Of a stretch of DNA of 64,000 nucleotides, positions 7,355 through 16,811 are shown piece after piece (the stretch's first letter is position 1; each line of letters starts with the position of its first letter). The notes under the pieces are model-generated. The model did not search any database. It had not been told where the DNA came from and saw nothing but the letters and a program-made list of their open reading frames with translations. Source of the DNA: Pseudomonas saliphila (GTDB lineage: Bacteria > Pseudomonadota > Gammaproteobacteria > Pseudomonadales > Pseudomonadaceae); the NCBI RefSeq assembly GCF_008638345.1, contig NZ_VTVA01000003.1, positions 95,007-159,006 of the forward strand, given 5' to 3'. A program made the translations under genes and the position numbers.

Positions 7355-8509
7355 TTAAGCCGCTTCAGGCTCTTCTTCAGTTGCGTCTTCAGGCTGCTCG
7401 CCCGCTTCAGCGTCGGACTCTGGCTCATCTGTCTCCTCAGGCTGCTCGTCCTGCGGTTCTTCACCTGCCTGTTCGAGGAGTGCGTTGAGCAAGCTCTCAC
7501 CACGCTCACCAACCATTTCGACGAAGACATCACGCACCGGCAGGCTGCGCTCGCGGAATGCAGCACGCTCTTCAGCAGTGAGGTAGATCAGCTCGATATC
7601 GCTGTTCTCGGTAATGATATCCAGACGCTCGGTGTTCAGACGCGTCTGCACGTCATGGATGTAAGGCACCAGTTCAACCACTACTTCCTCGATGAGATCC
7701 TTGCGCTCGTCAGACAAGTTTTCGTACCACGCCTGATTGGCCATGAAGGTGGCGATGAACTGCGCCTGGTTAGCGAAGATCATGTAATCCTGGACCTGAT
7801 AGAAATCCATTTCCTGGTGGGCAAACACCGGCTGGATATTGCCGTCCAGCTGACCCAGCTGCAGACCGCTATACAACTCGCCATATTCCATGGTGGTTGG
7901 ATCCGCACCGTAGGCACTGTAGGTCTCATTCAGCAAACGGTTATCCATGGTCCGAATCGCCAGGCCTTCAAAATCTTCCGGAGTGCGGACGGGTTTGTTC
8001 GCGGTCCAGACCTGCCAGCCTTCCGGGACGATCGCCAGCGGATGCAGATCGCGCTCGTTGAACGCACCTATCAGATCCGGATGCTTGCGAAAATCGGGGT
8101 GGTTGAGAATTTCAGCATTCTTCTTTTCGTCATCCGTGAGGACAAAGTTCAGACTGAACAGCTGTGATTCAGGAACGGTCCCGCCAAGAAAACCGGAGCC
8201 AAACGCCATTTCAATCGAGCCCGCCTGGACTTGATCATAAATATCAGTCAACCCGCCAAGTTGGCCATAGGGGAAGAGTTTGACTTCAACTTCACCGTTG
8301 GTTTTCTCGCTAATCAATTCCGCGAACTGCGCACCGTATTCGTATTGAACGCTGCCTTCAATTTCTTCGAGGGCAACACGCCACACTTCGACCTGACCGG
8401 TTTCCGGTTGTGCTTCAAGCCCAGTTTCGGCTGTTTCTTCCGGCTCATCCGAGCCGCACGCCGCCAATACCAGGGCTGCTGCCCCAACTACTCCATTACG
8501 CCAGTTCAT
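7355..8509 (-). CDS. dctP: TRAP transporter substrate-binding lipoprotein (DctP family)
   Basis: 384 residues with a lipobox (LVLAAC, cysteine at 18). The DctP fold is clear: an N-terminal strand preceded by EVWRVAL, then FAELISEKTNGEVEVKLFP, IRTMDNRLLNETYSAYGADPT, and the long C-terminal helix. It captures an organic acid for the DctQM permease; the substrate is unknown. After residue ~340 it carries an unusual tail of about 40 residues rich in Glu, Asp, Pro and Gln. AAGGAG lies six bases before the ATG. It is divergent from dctQ-dctM, whereas TRAP genes are normally in one operon. Confidence 0.93.
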   Translation of the reverse strand: MNWRNGVVGAAALVLAACGSDEPEETAETGLEAQPETGQVEVWRVALEEIEGSVQYEYGAQFAELISEKTNGEVEVKLFPYGQLGGLTDIYDQVQAGSIEMAFGSGFLGGTVPESQLFSLNFVLTDDEKKNAEILNHPDFRKHPDLIGAFNERDLHPLAIVPEGWQVWTANKPVRTPEDFEGLAIRTMDNRLLNETYSAYGADPTTMEYGELYSGLQLGQLDGNIQPVFAHQEMDFYQVQDYMIFANQAQFIATFMANQAWYENLSDERKDLIEEVVVELVPYIHDVQTRLNTERLDIITENSDIELIYLTAEERAAFRERSLPVRDVFVEMVGERGESLLNALLEQAGEEPQDEQPEETDEPESDAEAGEQPEDATEEEPEAA

Positions 8510-8747
8510 GGAACGCTCCTTATCTATTGTTCTGGTTAACCGCTTTTAACCTTATCACAAGGTCGTCATATGTCCACGTCGTGCAAAAACCCGAATCATG
8601 GGTTAAGGTCAAAAAAGGAATCTGGACGCGAAGTCGGTGCAACGTGGCCAGTTACCAGTGCATTGACTACAGAATGAAAGTAAATATCCCGACGTTACCT
8701 TTTTACGCCCGGGTAGTGCCTGACCAGGCCATGGAGAGGATCAACAG
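8510..8747. other. Divergent control region of the TRAP genes
   Basis: The 238 bases between the binding-protein gene (leftward) and dctQ (rightward) must hold both promoters. I looked for a sigma-54 element (GG-N10-GC) and an Anr box and found neither with correct spacing. No clear operator was identified. Confidence 0.5.
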
Positions 8748-9338
8748 ATGCCCGAACCTGCCGACAGGTCGGACAGCCACTCGTTCAAGGCATTGCTGAG
8801 CAAAGCTCTGCGTGTGCTGGATCGAATTGCAGAACACATTGAGAAAACCATACTGGGCTGCAGTGTGCTGTTCCTGGCGGGTCTGTTGATTGCTCATGTC
8901 CTCGGGCGCCAATTGCTGGGAACCGGCGTGACCGGTCAGGTGGAACTGACTCAGATGAGTCTGATCATCATGACCTTCGCCGGCTTGGGCTATGCCGTTC
9001 GGCGTGCCCGACACATCTCTATGTCAGCCTTTTACGACCAGCTCAAGGGCACGCCCCGCAAGATCCTGCTGGTCACCATCTCCTTGTCGACCGGTGCGCT
9101 GATGTTCTTCTTCGCCTGGCACGCCTGGGATTACGTGATGGCCATTCAAGGGCGCGGCCGTACGTCTTCCGCCCTGCAGATCCCGCTGTGGATTCCCTAC
9201 CTCATGGCGCCGGTGGGCTTTGCTCTGGCGGGTATCCAATATTGGCTTACGGCAATCCGCAACATGATCTCCAAGGGCATTTACCGGTCATTCAATGAGA
9301 AAGAAGCTTACGATGAAGTCCCCGACTCAGCCCTCTAG
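8748..9338 (+). CDS. dctQ: TRAP transporter small permease subunit (DctQ family)
   Basis: 196 residues with four transmembrane helices (about 38-58, 75-92, 110-130 and 150-170). The conserved RARHISMS segment is in the second half. It bridges the binding protein and the large DctM subunit in the inner membrane, driven by a sodium or proton gradient. GAGAGG lies eight bases upstream of ATG. It precedes dctM by 15 bases, so the two are co-transcribed. The N-terminus of about 35 residues is longer and more polar than usual. Confidence 0.93.
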   Translation: MPEPADRSDSHSFKALLSKALRVLDRIAEHIEKTILGCSVLFLAGLLIAHVLGRQLLGTGVTGQVELTQMSLIIMTFAGLGYAVRRARHISMSAFYDQLKGTPRKILLVTISLSTGALMFFFAWHAWDYVMAIQGRGRTSSALQIPLWIPYLMAPVGFALAGIQYWLTAIRNMISKGIYRSFNEKEAYDEVPDSAL

Positions 9339-9353
9339 AACGGTGATCAATCC

Positions 9354-10637
9354 ATGCTGACCCTCACTGTCATTGTCATGGTGGTGTTGCTCCTGCTCGG
9401 CTTTCCCATGCTGGTTCCGCTGCTCGTTGCCAGTCTCATGTTGCTGTTCCTCGAACTGGACATGAACAACGTAAGCCTGCTGATGGGTCAGATGATCAGT
9501 GGCGTTCAATCCTGGGCACTGGCGGCCGTTCCGCTGTTCATCTTCGCTGCAGATGTCATGACCCGTGGTCACACATCCCAGCGCCTGCTTGATCTGGTGC
9601 AGAGCTTCGTTGGCCACTTGCGTGGTGGCTTGCCGATCACCACTGCTGCCAGCTGTACATTGTTCGGAGCAGTCTCGGGCTCTACCCAGGCCACCGTCGT
9701 TGCGATGGGTGGACCGATGCGGCCAAAATTGCTCGAAAAAGGCTATTCCGACAGTTTCACCCTGGCCCTGATCATCAACGCCAGCGATATTGCCCTGCTG
9801 ATTCCACCCAGTATCGGCATGATCATCTACGGCGTGGTGTCCGGCGCGTCGATCGGCAATCTGTTTATCGCCGGCATTCTGCCGGGGATAATGATCCTAT
9901 TGATGTTCTCTCTCTATTGTTGGGCAGCCTCTATCCGCATGGGCATCGCACCCGAGCCGCGCTCCGGCTGGGCGATTCGCTGGGCAGCGATGAAGAAAGC
10001 CATATTACCGCTAGGTTTTCCCCTGGTAGTGGTAGGCGGCATTTACGGCGGCATTTTCAGTCCCACCGAGGCGGCAGCCATCGCCGTGCTGTATGCCCTG
10101 GTGCTGGAGATAGTGATTCTGCGCGCCGTCAAGATCAGCGAGATATGGGATGTGGCCCTTTCCACAGGTTTGATCACCGCGGTGGTATTCATTCTGGTGG
10201 CGGCCGGGACGGCGTTCACCTATACCATTTCCTTCGCGGGCATTCCCCAGGCAATACTCGGGCCGGTCATCGAGGCGATTGGCGACAGCCAGCTGTTGGT
10301 GCTTGGTCTGATAGCCATATCCTTCTTTATTGGTTGCATGTTTGTCGATCCCATCGTGGTGATTCTGATCCTGACTCCGCTATTCAAACCGGCTGTGGAT
10401 GCGGCGGGTCTCGACCCGGTGCACGTCGGTGTCATCGTCACTCTGCAGGCCGCGATCGGCTCGGCCACACCCCCGTTCGGCTGCGATATCTTCACCGCGA
10501 TGGCAATCTTCCGCCGCCCCTATTTCGATGTAATCAAGGGCACGCCGCCCTTCATATTCATCCTGCTGTTGGCCACCGCGCTGTTGATCTTCTTCCCGCA
10601 GATCTCGCTCTGGCTGCCGTCGCTGTCCGATTCCTGA
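9354..10637 (+). CDS. dctM: TRAP transporter large permease subunit (DctM family)
   Basis: 427 residues, about 12 transmembrane helices. Typical segments are GVQSWALAAVPLFIFAAD, the GAVSGSTQATVVAMG re-entrant loop, and IPPSIGMIIYGVVSGASIGNL, which form the transport pore. Together with DctQ and the DctP-type lipoprotein it makes a complete TRAP system; the substrate cannot be read from sequence. It ends at a stop codon inside a perfect 11-bp hairpin. Confidence 0.95.
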   Translation: MLTLTVIVMVVLLLLGFPMLVPLLVASLMLLFLELDMNNVSLLMGQMISGVQSWALAAVPLFIFAADVMTRGHTSQRLLDLVQSFVGHLRGGLPITTAASCTLFGAVSGSTQATVVAMGGPMRPKLLEKGYSDSFTLALIINASDIALLIPPSIGMIIYGVVSGASIGNLFIAGILPGIMILLMFSLYCWAASIRMGIAPEPRSGWAIRWAAMKKAILPLGFPLVVVGGIYGGIFSPTEAAAIAVLYALVLEIVILRAVKISEIWDVALSTGLITAVVFILVAAGTAFTYTISFAGIPQAILGPVIEAIGDSQLLVLGLIAISFFIGCMFVDPIVVILILTPLFKPAVDAAGLDPVHVGVIVTLQAAIGSATPPFGCDIFTAMAIFRRPYFDVIKGTPPFIFILLLATALLIFFPQISLWLPSLSDS

Positions 10638-10661
10638 AGGCTTGCGCCTGAAGCCTTCAGG
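10633..10661 (+). terminator. Perfect hairpin over the dctM stop codon
   Basis: CCTGAAGGCTT and its exact complement (11 bp) flank a 7-base loop. The TGA stop of dctM (10635-10637) lies inside the left arm. No T-run follows, so it is a 3'-end hairpin rather than a classical intrinsic terminator. Confidence 0.55.
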
Positions 10662-10810
10662 ATCCCCTCTGCCCGTCGCTGACAAAAAACTTGATCTCTG
10701 CCCTTCGGTTATTCCGCGGGTTGCCGATAAGGCTATATAGTGGCGAAAGCCAATCAACCGTATCAAGTGATCGATAAAAAGCGCATCCATTAAGGCGTGA
10801 CGAGGACAGT

Positions 10811-12520
10811 ATGAACGCGACGGAAACCGCACCTGAAACCGGTCTTGCACCGAACCTCCCCACCATGTCCCGAGCGGGGATTTGCCTGGCCTTGTGTCTC
10901 TGCCAACTGTTCTTTACCGGGGCAGTGATCTGGCTCGCCGATGGCGTCCTGCTGGTCATGGCTATCCTGCTCACACCAGTCGCCTTCTATCTGATATTTC
11001 AATCGCGCTCTAAACGCGATGAGGCCGGCGATATGCTCGAACGCCTGGGCATGACCAACAGCAAGCAGATCGACCTGCGCCAATTGGAAACCGGTGATGC
11101 GCAACAGAGTGAGGCCAGCCACCGGTTCAACGATCTGAACGAACGGCTGCGTACAGTCATGCTCGACCTGCAAACCAATAGCCTGCGAACCGCGCTGGCC
11201 TCTGCCAATAGCCGATTGCTGGCAGAAAAGACCGCCAAGGATGCCAGCCTGCAACAACAGCTGTCTGAACTGATATTTCATGCCAGCGAACAAACCACCA
11301 CCGCCCTGCAGGACATTTCCTCCCGGGCGAGCGACGTTTCAGAGGTCAATACCCGTAGCCTGGAGCTAGCACGTCAATCGAAACAGCAGATGGGTGATGC
11401 CCGACAGAATATGCAGTTAGTGACTGAGTCGATGAATGGCTTCAAGGGCAATATCAACGCGCTCTCTGCCACGTCAAAGAAGGTCAGAGAAATCCTCAAT
11501 ACCGTGCAGGACTTTTCAGCCCAGACCAACATGCTGGCGCTGAACGCAGCCATCGAGGCCGCGCGCGCGGGGGAACAGGGACGGGGCTTTGCCGTAGTGG
11601 CTGACGAGGTGCGCAGCCTCTCGTTCAAGGTAGGCAATGCCGCCGAGCAGATCACCCAACTCATGGAGCAAATGACCAAGGCTATGTCCGGAGCCGAGCA
11701 GCAAACCCTCGGCATGCTCGAACAGACCGAAACCACTGGCCTGGCGGTCAGCACCGCCGCCGACCAGTTCAACGCCATGGTGGAAGACTTCCAACAAGCC
11801 AATGACGACCTGCTGATGGTCAGTAGCGCCCTGGAAGAACTCACCGCCACCAACACCGAAACACTCAAGCACGGCGGTGAGATTCGAGCGCTCAGTCTTA
11901 CCATCAGCAAATCCATGGAAGATACCTTCAGCCAGGCGGATGCCCTGCGCGACAACACCCATTTCACATTGCGCTCACTGGCAGGATTCCGTCTGGGTGA
12001 AGGCAACATGGAAGCGGTGACTCAACTGCTTATGCAGCGCAAAGAGGCACTGCAGAGCCGTTTGGCTGATCTGGCCAATGCAGGTGTGGATCTGTTCGAC
12101 CAACGCTATACGCCGATCGCCGGCACCAATCCGCCCAAGCACGACGTGAGCTGGGCAGATGCGTTCATCAAGCAGGTGCGTCCGCTACTGGACGAGTGGG
12201 ACCAGGGAGGCAAGGACGGTGTCGTGTATATGGCAGCGGTCAACGACAAAGGCTACCTGCCGACCAGTCGCAGCGCCTCGTCACAACCCGCCACCGGCGA
12301 CCCAAAGATCGACGCCGCGCGCAGCAACTTCAAGCGCTTCGCCGTCACCAATGCCTCCGACCTGCATTTCATGACGACCTGCACCTATTTGAATATGGGT
12401 ACCTTTGTGCTGCCGGGCACGGCAACAATTGTGTTCGTACTTTATGTACCGATCGAGGTAAACGGCCGGCGTTGGGGCACCATGTCCGCCGCAGTGTTGC
12501 CGACGGCGTTGGGGATCTAA
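10811..12520 (+). CDS. Methyl-accepting chemotaxis protein with C-terminal sensor-like domain
   Basis: 569 residues. Two close hydrophobic helices at about 22-60 anchor the protein, with almost no periplasmic loop. The cytoplasmic signalling hairpin follows, with the tip motif [20 protein letters not shown] around residues 240-260. After it comes a further domain of about 165 residues (from about 405: [14 protein letters not shown], then [10 protein letters not shown], then [12 protein letters not shown]), which is seen in a subset of receptors and probably senses a cytoplasmic signal or ligand. GAGGA lies four bases upstream. Its stop overlaps the stop of the convergent hydrolase gene. Confidence 0.93.
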   Translation: MNATETAPETGLAPNLPTMSRAGICLALCLCQLFFTGAVIWLADGVLLVMAILLTPVAFYLIFQSRSKRDEAGDMLERLGMTNSKQIDLRQLETGDAQQSEASHRFNDLNERLRTVMLDLQTNSLRTALASANSRLLAEKTAKDASLQQQLSELIFHASEQTTTALQDISSRASDVSEVNTRSLELARQSKQQMGDARQNMQLVTESMNGFKGNINALSATSKKVREILNTVQDFSAQTNMLALNAAIEAARAGEQGRGFAVVADEVRSLSFKVGNAAEQITQLMEQMTKAMSGAEQQTLGMLEQTETTGLAVSTAADQFNAMVEDFQQANDDLLMVSSALEELTATNTETLKHGGEIRALSLTISKSMEDTFSQADALRDNTHFTLRSLAGFRLGEGNMEAVTQLLMQRKEALQSRLADLANAGVDLFDQRYTPIAGTNPPKHDVSWADAFIKQVRPLLDEWDQGGKDGVVYMAAVNDKGYLPTSRSASSQPATGDPKIDAARSNFKRFAVTNASDLHFMTTCTYLNMGTFVLPGTATIVFVLYVPIEVNGRRWGTMSAAVLPTALGI

Positions 12521-13146
12521 ATGCTGCCGCACTGCGCTATGAAGCGGTAGCAGGCCGCAGCCGCCTGGCTGATCAACTGCTGCTGCGTCTGCCCGCTGGC
12601 CTTCAAGGGCTTGAAGTCATGGTCGCCGGTGCCCAGCCAGTGCATCGAGATCTGCTTTGCTAGAGCGTACTGCTCGACGTCCTCGGGCTTGCCAAGCGGA
12701 TCGCGGGTGCCCTGCACGATCAGTGTCGGTGTGACGATATCCTTGAGATGCTCAACCCGTGTCCTTTCCGGCTTGCGCGGAGGGTGGAAGGGATAACCGA
12801 AACACACTAGCGCCTTCGCGCCCAGCTCATCGGCCAGCATACTGGCCACACGACCACCCATCGATTTACCGCCGATATACACCGGCCCCTCACAGTCAGC
12901 GCAGGCCTGGCGAAACGCGTCGAGCAACATTGGCATCCGATTCGGTGGCCGTTTACGGCCATCTTCTCGACGAGCAGCCATGTACGGAAACTCGAAACGC
13001 GCTACCTTTAACCCGTTATCGGCTATGTCCTGCGCCAACAGCTCCATGAACGGACTGTCCATCGGTGCGCCGGCACCATGGGCGAGCACCAGGGTCCCCG
13101 GTAGCTGAGCCGATTCAGGCTGATTGATCAAGAATGAAGCGGGCAT
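12517..13146 (-). CDS. Alpha/beta hydrolase of the KANL3/Tex30 type
   Basis: 209 residues forming a compact alpha/beta hydrolase. Visible are [13 protein letters not shown] (oxyanion region), the nucleophile elbow GGKSMGGR (serine in G-K-S-M-G), [11 protein letters not shown] (acid) and GTGDHDFKP (histidine). The set matches the dienelactone hydrolase-like family of KANL3/Tex30 homologues; the substrate is unknown. GGAG lies five bases before the ATG. Its TAG stop and the receptor's TAA stop share bases on opposite strands, so the two genes abut exactly. Confidence 0.9.
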   Translation of the reverse strand: MPASFLINQPESAQLPGTLVLAHGAGAPMDSPFMELLAQDIADNGLKVARFEFPYMAARREDGRKRPPNRMPMLLDAFRQACADCEGPVYIGGKSMGGRVASMLADELGAKALVCFGYPFHPPRKPERTRVEHLKDIVTPTLIVQGTRDPLGKPEDVEQYALAKQISMHWLGTGDHDFKPLKASGQTQQQLISQAAAACYRFIAQCGSI

Positions 13147-13519
13147 TGGGTCTCCGGCAGCTGTTGGTGCGACACGATGTCACAGCAGCGCAGCCGCATC
13201 AGGGTTCACTTGCCGATTGTGTGGGTTTACCCTTGAGTTCGTCCAGAGCATCTGGAAAAACTAACACCGGCGAGGTACAGCAACCGCCGAGGCCCCTGCA
13301 GGTCAGCTCGTGGATCCATTCCGAGCGAGCTCCTCTGATCCAGGCAGGGACGGGCCGCAAAGTCCGAAAAACCTGGGTGTGATGGGCTACCGACACCACG
13401 CCAGAGAGGTCTCGGACGGCCGTTAACGTTGACCTGTGTCATTGCAATGAGTTCAGCGTTTGCTCATACTTGCGGCCGCTTCGCCCCCCCTTTAACCATT
13501 GCTATCCGTGGAATCTCGC
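13147..13519. other. Leader region of the cco operon
   Basis: The 373 bases between the hydrolase and ccoN start codons hold both promoters. I found no Anr box with the 14-base spacing here, so this ccoN may be the constitutive kind (as ccoN1 is in P. aeruginosa). Short reading frames on the minus strand have no codon or ribosome-site support. Confidence 0.5.
13442..13470 (+). promoter_or_regulatory. Candidate sigma-70 promoter of ccoN
   Basis: TTGCAA (13442-13447) and CATACT (13465-13470) are separated by 17 bases, 50 bases upstream of the ATG at 13520. The match is moderate and read by eye. Confidence 0.35.
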
Positions 13520-14947
13520 ATGAGCACAGCTACCACTCCGACAGCTTATAACTACAAGGTAGTACGCCAGTTCGCCATCATGACGGTGGTCTGGGGTATT
13601 GTAGGTATGGCATTAGGCGTTTTTATAGCCGCACAACTGGTCTGGCCCCAACTCAGTTTTGACCTGCCCTGGTTGAGTTTCGGACGCTTGCGTCCATTGC
13701 ACACCAACGCGGTCATTTTCGCGTTCGGTGGCTGCGCCCTTATGGCCACCTCCTATTATGTGGTGCAACGTACTTCCCAGGCGCGGATCTTCTCCGATGG
13801 CCTGGCTGCGTTCACCTTCTGGGGCTGGCAGGCAGTGATCGTGCTTGCGGTCATCACTCTGCCCATGGGTTTGACCTCAACCAAGGAATACGCCGAGCTG
13901 GAGTGGCCGATAGACATACTGCTTGCGGTTGTCTGGGTGTCCTATGCAGTGGTGTTCTTCGGCACCATCATGAAGCGCAAGATGAAGCACATCTACGTGG
14001 GCAACTGGTTCTACGGCGCCTTCATCGTTACGGTTGCGGTTCTGCATATCGTCAACAGCGCCGCTATGCCGGTCAGCATGTTCAAATCCTACTCTGCCTA
14101 CGCCGGTGCTACTGACGCCATGGTGCAGTGGTGGTATGGCCACAACGCGGTGGGTTTCTTCCTGACTGCAGGCTTCCTGGGCATGATGTACTACTTCGTA
14201 CCCAAGCAGGCCGGCCGTCCGATCTACTCCTATCGCCTGTCGATCGTTCACTTCTGGGCGCTGATCGCGTTGTACATCTGGGCAGGCCCGCATCACCTGC
14301 ACTACACCGCTCTGCCTGACTGGGCGCAGTCCCTGGGCATGGTGATGTCGCTAATCCTGCTGGCTCCGAGCTGGGGCGGCATGATCAACGGCATGATGAC
14401 CCTGTCAGGTGCCTGGCACAAACTGCGTACCGATCCGATTCTGCGCTTCCTGGTCGTCGCTCTGGCGTTCTATGGCATGTCCACCTTTGAAGGCCCGATG
14501 ATGGCCATCAAGACGGTCAACGCTCTGTCCCATTACACCGACTGGACCATTGGTCACGTGCACGCGGGCGCCCTGGGCTGGGTGGCAATGATTTCGATCG
14601 GCGCGATCTACCACATGATTCCCAAGCTGTTCGGCCGTGAACAAATGCATAGCGTTGGCCTGATCAACGCCCACTTCTGGCTGGCGACTGTCGGTACCGT
14701 TCTGTACATCGTATCCATGTGGGTAAACGGCATTACCCAGGGCCTGATGTGGCGCGCGGTAAACGTAGACGGCACGCTGACCTACTCATTCGTAGAAGCA
14801 CTGGAGGCCAGTCATCCCGGCTTCGTGGTTCGCATGATTGGTGGCGCGTTCTTCCTGATCGGCATGCTGGCAATGGCTTACAACGTCTGGCGCACTATCC
14901 GTCAGTCCGAGTCTGCTGAAGCTGAAGCCGCAGCGCAGATGGTCTGA
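13520..14947 (+). CDS. ccoN: cbb3-type cytochrome c oxidase subunit I
   Basis: 475 residues from the ATG at 13520 (GGAA six bases upstream; an in-frame TTG lies seven codons earlier). About twelve transmembrane helices. Histidine ligands are in place: RPLHTNAV (low-spin heme b), WYGHNAV and GPHHLHY (CuB), and [12 protein letters not shown] (hemes b and b3). It is the catalytic subunit of the high-affinity terminal oxidase, reducing oxygen to water and pumping protons at low oxygen. First gene of ccoNOQP. Confidence 0.97.
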   Translation: MSTATTPTAYNYKVVRQFAIMTVVWGIVGMALGVFIAAQLVWPQLSFDLPWLSFGRLRPLHTNAVIFAFGGCALMATSYYVVQRTSQARIFSDGLAAFTFWGWQAVIVLAVITLPMGLTSTKEYAELEWPIDILLAVVWVSYAVVFFGTIMKRKMKHIYVGNWFYGAFIVTVAVLHIVNSAAMPVSMFKSYSAYAGATDAMVQWWYGHNAVGFFLTAGFLGMMYYFVPKQAGRPIYSYRLSIVHFWALIALYIWAGPHHLHYTALPDWAQSLGMVMSLILLAPSWGGMINGMMTLSGAWHKLRTDPILRFLVVALAFYGMSTFEGPMMAIKTVNALSHYTDWTIGHVHAGALGWVAMISIGAIYHMIPKLFGREQMHSVGLINAHFWLATVGTVLYIVSMWVNGITQGLMWRAVNVDGTLTYSFVEALEASHPGFVVRMIGGAFFLIGMLAMAYNVWRTIRQSESAEAEAAAQMV

Positions 14948-14957
14948 GGAGTTATTG

Positions 14958-15566
14958 ATGAAACACGATATTGTAGAAAAGAACGTAGGCCTGCTGGTGG
15001 TGCTGATCATCTTTGCGATCAGCTTCGGTGGTCTGACTCAGATCGTACCCCTGTTCTTCCAGAAAGAGACGACCGAACCTGTTGAGGGCCTGCGCCCTTA
15101 CACGGCGGTGGAACTGGAAGGCCGGGATGTGTATATCCGCGAAGGCTGCGTGGGCTGTCACTCGCAGATGGTCCGCCCGTTCCGTGCGGAAACCGAACGC
15201 TATGGACACTACTCGGTAGCCGGTGAGAGCGTCTGGGAGCACCCATTCCTGTGGGGCTCCAAGCGTACCGGCCCAGACCTGGCTCGTGTTGGCGGTCGTT
15301 ACTCCGACGATTGGCACCGTGCTCACCTGATCAATCCGCGTGACGTAGTGCCCGAGTCCAAGATGCCGTCTTACCCATGGCTGCAGGACAACATGCTGGA
15401 TGGCAAGCACACCGCCCGCAAGATGGAAGTGCTGCGTACCCTTGGCGTGCCCTACACCGATGAAGACATTGCCGGCGCGACGGAAGCCGTTCAAGGCGTC
15501 GCCGAAATCGACGCAGTGATCGCCTATCTGCAGCATCTCGGCACCGTTCTGTCCGACCGCAGGTAA
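14958..15566 (+). CDS. ccoO: cbb3-type cytochrome c oxidase subunit II, monoheme cytochrome c
   Basis: 202 residues with one N-terminal anchor (about 10-30) and one heme-c motif CVGCH, followed by the [10 protein letters not shown] segment unique to CcoO. It passes electrons from CcoP to the CcoN heme b centre, with the heme domain in the periplasm. A GAGGAG site precedes the start; an in-frame TTG one codon upstream is less likely. It follows ccoN by 10 bases. Confidence 0.97.
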   Translation: MKHDIVEKNVGLLVVLIIFAISFGGLTQIVPLFFQKETTEPVEGLRPYTAVELEGRDVYIREGCVGCHSQMVRPFRAETERYGHYSVAGESVWEHPFLWGSKRTGPDLARVGGRYSDDWHRAHLINPRDVVPESKMPSYPWLQDNMLDGKHTARKMEVLRTLGVPYTDEDIAGATEAVQGVAEIDAVIAYLQHLGTVLSDRR

Positions 15567-15573
15567 CCCATCA

Positions 15574-15765
15574 ATGGATATCAACACGCTACGCGGCATA
15601 GCCACTATCTTTGCGATGGTGGCCTTCATCGGCATCGTGATATGGGCGTACAGCTCATATAAGAAGAAGGATTTCGACGAAGCGGCCAACCTGCCGTTCG
15701 CCGATGAAGAAAACGATGAGAAAACGGCCCGTGAGCAGCATGACACCAGGAGCAATGACAAATGA
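15574..15765 (+). CDS. ccoQ: cbb3-type oxidase small subunit CcoQ
   Basis: 63 residues: one transmembrane helix (about 9-28), then an acidic cytosolic tail (PFADEENDEKTAREQ). This is the usual form of CcoQ/FixQ, which stabilises the CcoNO-CcoP complex. Its TGA overlaps the ATG of ccoP (ATGA), so translation is coupled. Confidence 0.93.
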   Translation: MDINTLRGIATIFAMVAFIGIVIWAYSSYKKKDFDEAANLPFADEENDEKTAREQHDTRSNDK

Positions 15766-16682
15766 GTAATTTCTGGAGTGGGTACATCATCGCCCTCACC
15801 ACGGTCTTTCTTATCCTTATCACCTGGCTGCTGTTTGCCACGCGCAAGGGTCAGCATTCCGACCAGACCGATCAAACTACTGGCCACTCGTTTGATGGCA
15901 TTGAAGAGTATGACAACCCCCTGCCCCGCTGGTGGTTCATGCTGTTCGTCGCCACCATCGTGTTCAGCGTCGTCTATCTGGTGTTGTACCCCGGTATGGG
16001 TAAGTGGAAAGGCGTCCTCGGCTGGACTCAGATCGAGCAGTATCAGGACGAAGTAGACCGCGCCGAGGAACAGTTCGCGCCGATCTTTGCCCGCTACGTC
16101 GACATGCCGGTTGAAGAAGTTGCCCGCGATGAAGATGCCGTGCGCATCGGTCAGCGTCTGTTCGCCACCAACTGCTCCGTGTGTCACGGTTCCGACGCGC
16201 GCGGCGCCTTCGGCTTCCCGAATCTGGCCGACAACGACTGGATCTGGGGCGGCAGCCCGGAACAGATCAAGACCACCTTGAATGAAGGCCGTCAGGCTGC
16301 CATGCCTGCGTGGCTGGCTGTGATCGGCGAAGCGGGTGTACGCAACACCGCAGGCTATGTGCGCAGTCTGGCGGGTCTTGAGTCGGAAAATGTCGATCTT
16401 GAAGCAGGCAGGAAGATTTTCCAGACCAATTGCGTTGCTTGTCACGGGCCGGAGGGCAAAGGTAATCCCATGCTCGGCGCGCCAAACCTGGCTGATGACA
16501 TCTGGTTGTATGGCTCCAGCATGCTGCAGGTTCAGCACACGCTCCGTTTCGGACGTAACGGCAACATGCCGGCGCAAGCGCACCTGGGTGAAGACAAGAT
16601 CCACATGCTGACAGCCTATGTCTACAGCCTGTCCCAGGAAGATGGTGAAGTGTCAGATACTGGCCGCCCCAAAGGCCGGTAA
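15762..16682 (+). CDS. ccoP: cbb3-type cytochrome c oxidase subunit III, diheme cytochrome c
   Basis: 306 residues. It has an N-terminal helix, a second transmembrane helix (about 58-78) and two cytochrome c domains with CSVCH and CVACH heme motifs. It accepts electrons from soluble cytochrome c. The N-terminal region FDGIEEYDNPLPRWW is characteristic of CcoP. A wobble-containing 8-bp hairpin covers its stop, and a strong terminator lies 70 bases downstream, before ccoG. Confidence 0.97.
   Translation: MSNFWSGYIIALTTVFLILITWLLFATRKGQHSDQTDQTTGHSFDGIEEYDNPLPRWWFMLFVATIVFSVVYLVLYPGMGKWKGVLGWTQIEQYQDEVDRAEEQFAPIFARYVDMPVEEVARDEDAVRIGQRLFATNCSVCHGSDARGAFGFPNLADNDWIWGGSPEQIKTTLNEGRQAAMPAWLAVIGEAGVRNTAGYVRSLAGLESENVDLEAGRKIFQTNCVACHGPEGKGNPMLGAPNLADDIWLYGSSMLQVQHTLRFGRNGNMPAQAHLGEDKIHMLTAYVYSLSQEDGEVSDTGRPKGR
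16658..16681 (+). repeat. Hairpin over the ccoP stop codon
   Basis: TACTGGCC pairs with GGCCGGTA (8 bp, one G-T wobble) around an 8-base loop, with the ccoP TAA inside the right arm. It is one of several hairpins in this window that overlap a stop codon. Confidence 0.4.
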
Positions 16683-16751
16683 GCGGTTGCGACTACTGGT
16701 CGCATAGTGCCTAGGGCTTTCCCGCAGTAAGCTATGAATGCGGAAAGCCAT

Positions 16752-16783
16752 ACCGGCCGGATCCTCTTCCGGCCGGGTTTCCT
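16752..16783 (+). terminator. Intrinsic terminator between ccoP and ccoG
   Basis: CCGGCCGGA pairs perfectly with TCCGGCCGG around a 6-base loop, followed by GTTTCCT. The T-run is short, so read-through into ccoG is likely. The hairpin would fall inside ccoG if the upstream ATG (16734) were used, which favours the 16812 start. Confidence 0.65.
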
Positions 16784-16811
16784 CCCCCCTCTCCCAACGG
16801 CCAAGGCACAG

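Noticed and set aside
13227-13442. 71-codon minus-strand frame in the ccoN leader
   Set aside because: No ribosome-binding site or conserved pattern; it lies in the divergent promoter region.
14952-16604. 550-codon minus-strand frame opposite ccoO-ccoQ-ccoP
   Set aside because: It is the shadow of clearly identified cco genes and contains no recognisable domain.
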